Shown here: positions 53,955-64,000 of the stretch, one piece after another
Layout of the letters: each line of letters opens with the position of its first letter
How positions within the stretch are numbered: the stretch's first letter is position 1
Source: Epinephelus fuscoguttatus
Taxonomy: Eukaryota; Chordata; Actinopteri; Perciformes; Serranidae
NCBI RefSeq assembly: GCF_011397635.1
Contig: NC_064763.1
Location: forward strand, 25,743,437 to 25,807,436
Length of the DNA stretch: 64,000 nt
Direction: 5' to 3'
Position numbers and translations under genes: made by a program
The notes under the pieces: model-generated
What the model saw: the letters and a program-made list of their open reading frames with translations, nothing else
What the model was told of the DNA's origin: nothing
Database searches by the model: none

Positions 53955-53976
53955 CTAACCCTAACCCTAACCCTAA
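53955..53976. repeat. Interstitial telomere-like repeat (CTAACC)n
   Basis: 3.7 perfect copies of CTAACC, the vertebrate telomere hexamer, directly before the point where LINE similarity begins. Confidence 0.9.
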
Positions 53977-53999
53977 TCGTACAAATTTAATAAGGGTAA

Positions 54000-55695
54000 C
54001 TCATCGTGTCTTCAAAATGAGCCTGAGCCTCCAGAGGGTCCCTGTGATATGGAAGACGTCCTGCCTCGTTCCAGTGCCAAAGACGCCGCAGCCCAGCGGT
54101 TTCTCAGACTACCGACCGGTGGCACTGACGTCACATATCATGAAGACCCTGGAGAGACTCGTCCTTGAGCAGCTCAGGCCTATGGTCAGGCCGCACCTGG
54201 ATCCCCTCCAGTTCGCCTACCAGCCCCGGATTGGAGTTGAGGATACCCTCATTTACCTGCTGAACCGCATCTATGCCCACCTGGACAAGCCGGGGAGCAC
54301 TGTCAGGGTCACGTTCTTTGACTTCTCCAGTGCTTTCAATACCATCAGGCCTGCTCTACTGGGTGACAAGCTGACGGCGATGCTGGTGAATCCCCCCCTT
54401 GTGTCCTGGATTGTGGATTACCTCACTGGCCGACCACAGTACGTGCGCTTGCGGCACTGTGTGTCAGACACAGTGGTCAGCAATACCGGGGCTCCACAAG
54501 GTACTGTCCTCTCTCCTTTCCTCTTCACCCTTTACACCACGGACTTCAGCTACCAGACAGAGTCTTGTCATCTTCAGAAGTTTTCTGACGACTCTGCTAT
54601 AGTTGGATGTATCAGCAAGGGTGAGGAGGCTGAATACAGGGCTGTGGTGAATAACTTTGTCTCATGGTGTGAGCTGAACCACCTGCAGCTCAACACAACA
54701 AAGACAAAAGAGCTGGTGGTGGATCTGAGGAGAACGAGGACACCAGTGACCCCAGTTTCCATCCTGGGGCATAACGTGGACATTGTAGAACACTACAAGT
54801 ACCTGGGTGTGTTCATAGACAATAAACTGGACTGGACTAAGAACTCTGAAGTCCTTTACAAGAAGGGACAGAGCCGCCTCTATTTTCTGAGGAGGCTCCG
54901 CTCCAACATCTGCCGGACTATGCTGAGGATGTTTTATGAGTCTGTGGTGGCCAGTGCTATTCTGTTTGCTGTGGTGTGCTGGGGCAGCAGACTGAGAGTA
55001 GCCGATGCCAACAGACTCAATAAGCTGATCAGAAAGGCCAGTGATGTTGTGGGGGTGGAGCTGGACCCTTTGACAGCAGTGTCAGACAGGAGGATGCTGT
55101 CAAAGGTGCGGGCGATACTTCAGCATGGCTCTCACCCTCTCCACAACACTCTGGTCGAACTGAGGAGCACCTTCAGCCAGAGACTGATTGCTCCTAAATG
55201 CACCACTGAGCACCACAGGAAGTCATTCTTACCTGTGGCCATTAAACTGTACAACTCCTCCCTTTGATTATCGGACTCATTTGGCTATTTATAAAACAAA
55301 ACACACAATATAATTACTCATTCTTATTTCATTTATAACGCTACAACCATTTCATTGTATATTGTATATATTTCAGGTTGTCTACTTTACTATTTTTATT
55401 ATTTATTTTACTTTATTGTCTACTTTAATATTTTATTTTATGTTAATGTCTACTTTAATATTTTATTTTATTCTATTTTATTCTAATGTCTACTTTAATA
55501 TTTTATTTTATTTTATTTTAATGTCTACTTTAATATTTATTTTATTTAGTTCATTGTCTATTTTAGTATCTTATTTATATCTTCATCTTTATCTCTTGTT
55601 TCCATTCATGCTGTATTTCTATTTCTACTTTGCACGGAGCATTGGAACAAAAACAATTTCCCCCCGGGGATTAATAAAGTATTCTGAATCTGAAT
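54000..55695 (+). mobile_element. 5'-truncated LINE with open reverse transcriptase
   Basis: An uninterrupted frame to 55267 (stop after YNSSL) encodes the reverse transcriptase and C-terminal region of a teleost jockey-superfamily (L2/CR1-like) element. Order: PVPK...SDYRPVALTSHIMK, palm A FFDFSSAFNTIRPALLG, the GAPQGTVLSPFLFTLYT block, catalytic FSDDSAIVG (FSDD in place of the usual YADD), KTKELVVDLRRT, KYLGVFIDNKLDW, and SFLPVAIKLYNSS at the end. The endonuclease domain is missing, so the copy is 5' truncated and probably cannot move alone. The open frame suggests a young insertion. The 3' end has an A/T-rich minisatellite and finishes with 'gggattaataaagtattctgaatctgaat' split as attaataaagtattctgaat and a CTGAAT repeat. 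It lies about 470 bp from the pdha1 start, in divergent orientation. Confidence 0.93.
55379..55570. repeat. AT-rich minisatellite in LINE 3' region
   Basis: About six imperfect copies of TGTCTACTTTAATATTTTAT plus a variable ATTTT-type filler, between the LINE stop codon and its 3' end. Confidence 0.85.
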
Positions 55696-56037
55696 GTGAA
55701 CTGAATATTTTTATGATATACAGGCAATGCATGAACAAATACTATTTTTGTTCGCCAATGCTACATGGTGACTTTACTTCAATTAGACCCCAAAGAGGTT
55801 GTACTCCTTGTTGAACTGTTAAAACCTTAATCCTAATAGATTCATTTGGGATTTGTGTAAAAACAACTGTCTACGTCAATCACAGAAGCACAAATCCATT
55901 AAATTTAATCATGTTTTACAGCTGGTATCTCTGTCACTCCAGACAGATGTAATGTTTAGTGTACAACTGAAACATGTAGTGACTTAAAAATCGTGTTCAT
56001 AAGAAAGTCTCACAAAATTTGGAGATGCAGTGAAGCA

Positions 56038-56627
56038 TTAAAGGAGCTATATGTAAGAAATCTAAAGCAAATAGTCGTAAAATCATCCTAATATGTCACA
56101 GAGACTAAGGAATAATGTTCATATAACATACTGATCTCACCGACAACAATAGTACGGCCAGAATATTCGCATTTAAAAAATATTTACATACCACAAATCA
56201 TGTTTATGTTTTGAATTTGTGTTTTGGCCTGTTGCACCACCCACCGCCGTCTACCAGTCACGCAGTCAGTAGAGTCTCAGCATCAGTTAAAGTTACGACT
56301 GAGCTACAGCAGCATGGCAAGCAGCATAGCAGTGTCCCAGTACATAGCGTTAGCAGCCGGCTCCTCCTCAGCTGTATCCCGGCAGCAGCGTTAGCAGCAG
56401 AGAAGCTGGACTTGCTCGAATGGTCCGCTGGAAAACCGAAGATCACGGACACGGCGACACGGCCCTGCCACGGCAGTTGCCTGTGGGCAAACAAATCAGT
56501 CTCCAGCGTGCCGCTGTCCAGCAACCTCGAATCTGTAGGGGAGGGGGGGCGGACACGACATGCGGCAGTATTTTGAATTTGAGTGCAGTAACCGTTTTGG
56601 CCACATTCTTACATACAGCGCCTTTAA
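56038..56627. mobile_element. MITE, GC-rich core, 590 bp
   Basis: Left TIR TTAAAGGAGCTATATGTAAG; right TIR on the reverse strand TTAAAGGCGCTGTATGTAAG. The core ('gagctacagcagcatggcaa', 'agccggctcctcctcagctg') belongs to a repeat family recurrent in percomorphs. The open frames in it are a by-product of its GC content. Confidence 0.8.
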
Positions 56628-58255
56628 GATGATAGATCGAGTTGTTAAAGAGGACCCAAGTCCTCGAAGGGAGCTCAACCTGAGCTATTGTGCTAACCAG
56701 TTGTGAAAATTCTGCCACTGGAGAAACTGTACCATATTCTGTAACCCATCAGATTCTGTGACCTGATTAGGGATTTCAGAAATGAGGGTCACACTGGCTG
56801 TATTACATAATCTTGAGGCTCTGTCTCTTTGACATTTTTAAAGCTTCAGTTTATATTGGTGAATATTCTAAAATAAATTTATTATCTGACCCACAACAAA
56901 ACATAAGGTACTTGCTTAAGTTGTTTTTTGGGACTGTAGGCAAAATAAAATAAGGCTGCCATGTGTAGTCTGCAGTATGCACTTAAGTTGATGGCCACTT
57001 AAAGATTATGTTACATTCACTGAGTGCAGAGAGTTGGAAGAAGGGGGAGGATGTTGGGGCCCACAGCTTTTTGGGACCCTAAACCACTGCAAAGGCTTTT
57101 ATCATGGTCATATTAGCAAAATAGCTGTTACTCAAAATGGTGAAAATATGTCACCCTACATGCTATAGGGTCACAAAGCTGCGATAGCAAAAACTAGTGT
57201 TTAGATCTATGCGTGCATCAGCCCTATCCAACCCATGAGACTTTTTTCATTCATGGCTTCAGTGGTGCCTGAAGAATTTTTTCATGGGGTGGCCAGATGG
57301 TGCCACTGAAAATCTTGGGGTGACACACCAAAGCCAAAAGCCATAACTGAATTTCAGGAATTCTGTTATGCTGTTGAATTATATACGCTAGTTGAAAACT
57401 GTCAATATGAGAGTTAAGGAACTGCACACTGATAAACCTCTGTTTCTTATTTTACAGTTCATATGACTAATTATCTGATGTGCGTACTGGTACAGTTAAC
57501 ATTTAGATTTTCACAACAATCCTGTTTCAATGTGTTGTGTATCTATACTGTTAGGCAATTCATTTTTCTTCAGAGAGGCTGATTGTCCTTTTCCTTAAAA
57601 AGACAAATATACAGCTTACATGTGAATGATTACATTGATTGTAAGAAACAAACCTTTACTTGGAACAAGCCTTCTCAAATTTAGGGGAGACTCGTGGGTA
57701 TCCACATAAGCCATTTTCATTCAAATATCCTGAGGTGAGAGTTCAAACCCCTTCAAAATGGCCATGCCAATTGTTCCCTCACCAAAATATATATATCTAT
57801 ATTTATATAAACACAGAAATGTTGCTGAGAGGGGGAGTGGGGTGGCCAGCGATTGTAAAAGCAACATGTTCTCATTCCAACTCATCAAACATCGCTGTTT
57901 TATCAGTCTACAGTTGTTTATTTGACAAGGACAAATGCATAAAATATCGCTTCATATAGTATGTAAAATACAAAGCAGATGCATTGCATACTAGTTTCTA
58001 GTCATGGCTAATTTGTAACTCCATCCCTGTTTGGAATTTTAGTACAGCATTACTGAAGTAATACAGTACAATAATACTCGTGCGTCTGCTGTAAACATTC
58101 TGGGATGCCGTGTCAATTTGCACTTGTTACATGCATTGTGTCCCTGTTTTCACAGGGAATGTAAAGTTTCTGCTTGTTAGATGCAAACAGTCTTTTTTCA
58201 TAATAATAACGTTGGTAAGCCACCTCAGATATACATTTATTTTCTTGTGCAACAA

Positions 58256-58475
58256 AAGTACAAGGTCAGGTTTAGGGAACAAAACTATGTGGTTAGGTTT
58301 AGAAAAATAGATCATGGTTTGGCTCAATATTCACACAGGAAATGAACAGCGGACTCCTGGGTAAAAGTCTGGGGTTCATCCACTCCTCTGCTGTCCGCCA
58401 TGTAGGGACTTTCCAGCTCCTTATTTATAACACCACCTGGCAGCGTATCATAATGCAGTGAAAGATGCCTTTTTG
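58256..58475. repeat. Dispersed teleost repeat fragment
   Basis: Phrases 'ggtttagggaacaaaactat', 'gatcatggtttgg', 'gtccgccatgtagg' and 'gactttccagctccttattt' in this order match a teleost interspersed repeat I recall. Family and ends uncertain. Confidence 0.55.
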
Positions 58476-58814
58476 CATTAGTGCCTGAAGCTGAAATCTC
58501 TGCCAGATTTTCCGCAAATGTTGGGCCATTTTGCCGGCAAGCTGCGAGCGTTTAGACACACAGAGCCGGATTGGCGAGTTGATCCGAGGTGCCCAATTTT
58601 CCGCCTCGTAGGGTAGTCATATTGGCGGAACCCTTTTAGTTTAAAAAGACCGAGGCAGCCTTCTGCAACGGGAGGGGCTGTTGAAGACTTGTGGGAGGAG
58701 CTGTTGATGACGCCGCACGTGCGACCCACTGGCGGTAGATAAACAGGAAACAGCTGATAGCAGGAATTAGCGAGCAGCTGGTAGCAAGAGGGAAACGCAA
58801 ACCTGACAGACACT

Positions 58815-59030
58815 GTGAAGATGAGCAACTGGGGAGACAAGGAATTGCTCGCTCTCCTTGCCCTCGCAAACAAAGAGGACATTAGCCGTCAGATGACGTG
58901 GACGGTAGGGGACGTGCCAACTTACGAGAGAATCGCCGAAGGACTGACCAGCCGCGGCTTCCCTCCCATGTCACTGTTTACATCACATGCTGAGCTACAC
59001 GTTTTGTTACTTGCTCACGCCCCCCATTAA
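58815..59030 (+). CDS. Myb/SANT-like DNA-binding ORF, truncated
   Basis: A 71-aa frame. Its first ~50 residues (NWGDKELLALLALANKED..., TYERIAEGLTSRGF) have the Trp/Leu spacing of a Myb/SANT-like (trihelix, MSANTD-type) domain, the kind encoded as the second protein of PIF/Harbinger transposons and by genes derived from them. After RGFP the expected third helix is replaced by an unrelated tail (PMSLFTSHAEL...), so the domain is incomplete. The upstream DNA is GC-rich and includes a CACGTG box at about 58716. It may be a fragment of a Harbinger-type element or a decayed gene copy. Function unknown; no evidence of expression from sequence. Confidence 0.45.
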   Translation: MKMSNWGDKELLALLALANKEDISRQMTWTVGDVPTYERIAEGLTSRGFPPMSLFTSHAELHVLLLAHAPH

Positions 59031-60054
59031 ACAAAAGTAGGTAGGTGGCATTTTTGCCAGACTTCCCGATTTTGTTTTTATACTGCCAATGCTGAAAGAT
59101 GACTGATCGGGCTTTCCTGCAAATTTGCCCAATTCCTATCTAAAAAGGGCTAATCACTGGCAATATTTGTTTAGCTAGGAATGAGAACAGGTTGGTATCA
59201 GGGTGGCCAAGGCCCCCCTTACCCCCCTTGGGGACGCCACTTCATGGCTCTCCCACATTGATCTTTTCAAAAATACAATCAGACAATCAATGCCACGTAG
59301 TAACTGTAATTTTAATGAAATGTTCAGCAAAATTATATAAATCTAATTTTACAAGCCATCTAAGCCTACAGGTGAGATGTACGAGTGAGGGGAACTGATC
59401 GAGGTTTCTATCTATTTTTAATACCATCTAAACGATTGAGATGCCATAGAAAACCAACATCCTAATCCCTAAAGCATTTTATCAGCCTCTGAACATGATG
59501 TGAAATGGTTAACCTTCTGTTTATTATGATAAAATCAAGTCAGTATTTGTTGCATATTTTGCAGTTTCGTCCTATAGGAAAGCACGCACTGATTCTGCGT
59601 GTTGTCCCTCTGCCTGTTCCTGCATTAAAGTCAGCTAAATTTGGTTCGGACCCGGCTGGGCAGCGTGCAGAAAAGACCTCTCCCCCATCTGCCGGTAATG
59701 TGTTGATAGCCTGTGTATCAGGGCGGGCTTACGCTGCGACGCACAGTGTGGTCGGTCGTTGGTAAACTCGATTGTGTGCGCATCATCTTCTTTGCTCCAG
59801 CCTCAGCATCTCTCTCCTCCAACCATCCATCTACAAACGACTCTCCCGTCCTGCCCATCATCTCCAGCCTTCATAATGACCTTCACGCCATCCATTTGAA
59901 TGGTGCGTGGTTGCTTTTGTCCGCTGTGGCTGCGCTTATTGCTGCTGCCGTGGAGGGAAACGGATACCTGTGCTGCATTGGCATCACTGCAGAGTGTTTC
60001 TGGTGACAGCAGCACGTCCGTACATTTGGCTGTATTGTGCTTGTGACAGCTACC

Positions 60055-63995
<3,941 letters not shown>

Positions 63996-64000
63996 GTAAG

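Larger units (their letters stand above)
55700..59600. other. Intergenic gap between LINE and map7d2
   Basis: Apart from the MITE at 56038-56627, the dispersed repeat at 58256-58475 and the Myb/SANT-like ORF at 58815-59030, I recognise no genes. Short 'ggggtggcca' words at 57297, 57838 and 59200 resemble ends of another teleost repeat but could not be paired. Confidence 0.5.

Noticed and set aside
53939-54000. N-terminal extension of the LINE frame (TSNPNPNPNRTN)
   Set aside because: The Asn-Pro repeat is just the translated telomere hexamer; LINE homology starts after it.
56211-56718. Several open frames on both strands, one 121 codons
   Set aside because: All lie inside or overlap the GC-rich MITE at 56038-56627 and have no recognised domain.

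Overview
This is a stretch of vertebrate nuclear genome, almost certainly from a spiny-rayed (percomorph) teleost. It has eight multi-exon protein genes with short GT-AG introns, an AT-rich background, and many short inverted-repeat transposons of kinds I know from teleost genomes. There is no bacterial signal: no operons, no ribosome binding sites and no CRISPR array.

Layout. Plus strand: the 3' part of zdhhc23 (1119-4537) and a complete lipocalin related to prostaglandin-D synthase (10090-12539). Minus strand: zfx (16191-23317), sat1 (27307-28509), prdx4 (30944-34740), a small single-TOG-domain gene related to TOGARAM2 (37908-42498) and pdha1 (46580-53526). Plus strand again: the 5' part of map7d2 (60055-63995), where the window ends just inside a splice donor. 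I placed exon boundaries from splice sites and continuous codon phase. The resulting products are 180 aa (lipocalin), 746 aa (Zfx), 169 aa (Sat1), 262 aa (Prdx4), 580 aa (TOG protein) and 390 aa (Pdha1, the same length as the human protein).

zfx, sat1, prdx4, pdha1 and map7d2 all have human counterparts in Xp22.1, so the core of the window is a conserved vertebrate linkage block. zdhhc23, the lipocalin and the TOG gene do not belong to that human block. The genes do not form one pathway; they are unrelated housekeeping and regulatory functions (palmitoylation, lipid carriage, transcription, polyamine breakdown, ER peroxide removal, mitochondrial pyruvate oxidation, microtubule binding).

Mobile DNA fills the introns and gaps. 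It includes a nearly complete but internally deleted Tc1 element filling one intron of the TOG gene, a 5'-truncated LINE with an open reverse transcriptase near the pdha1 start, a decayed second LINE, a tRNA-like SINE, at least ten MITEs (one nested in another), and one LTR-like fossil. I found no clear previously undescribed system. The most interesting points are the loss of one DNA-binding zinc finger in Zfx, a lipocalin without the catalytic cysteine, the intron taken over by Tc1, nested MITEs, telomere-like repeats at a LINE junction, and a Myb/SANT-like ORF in repeat-like DNA.
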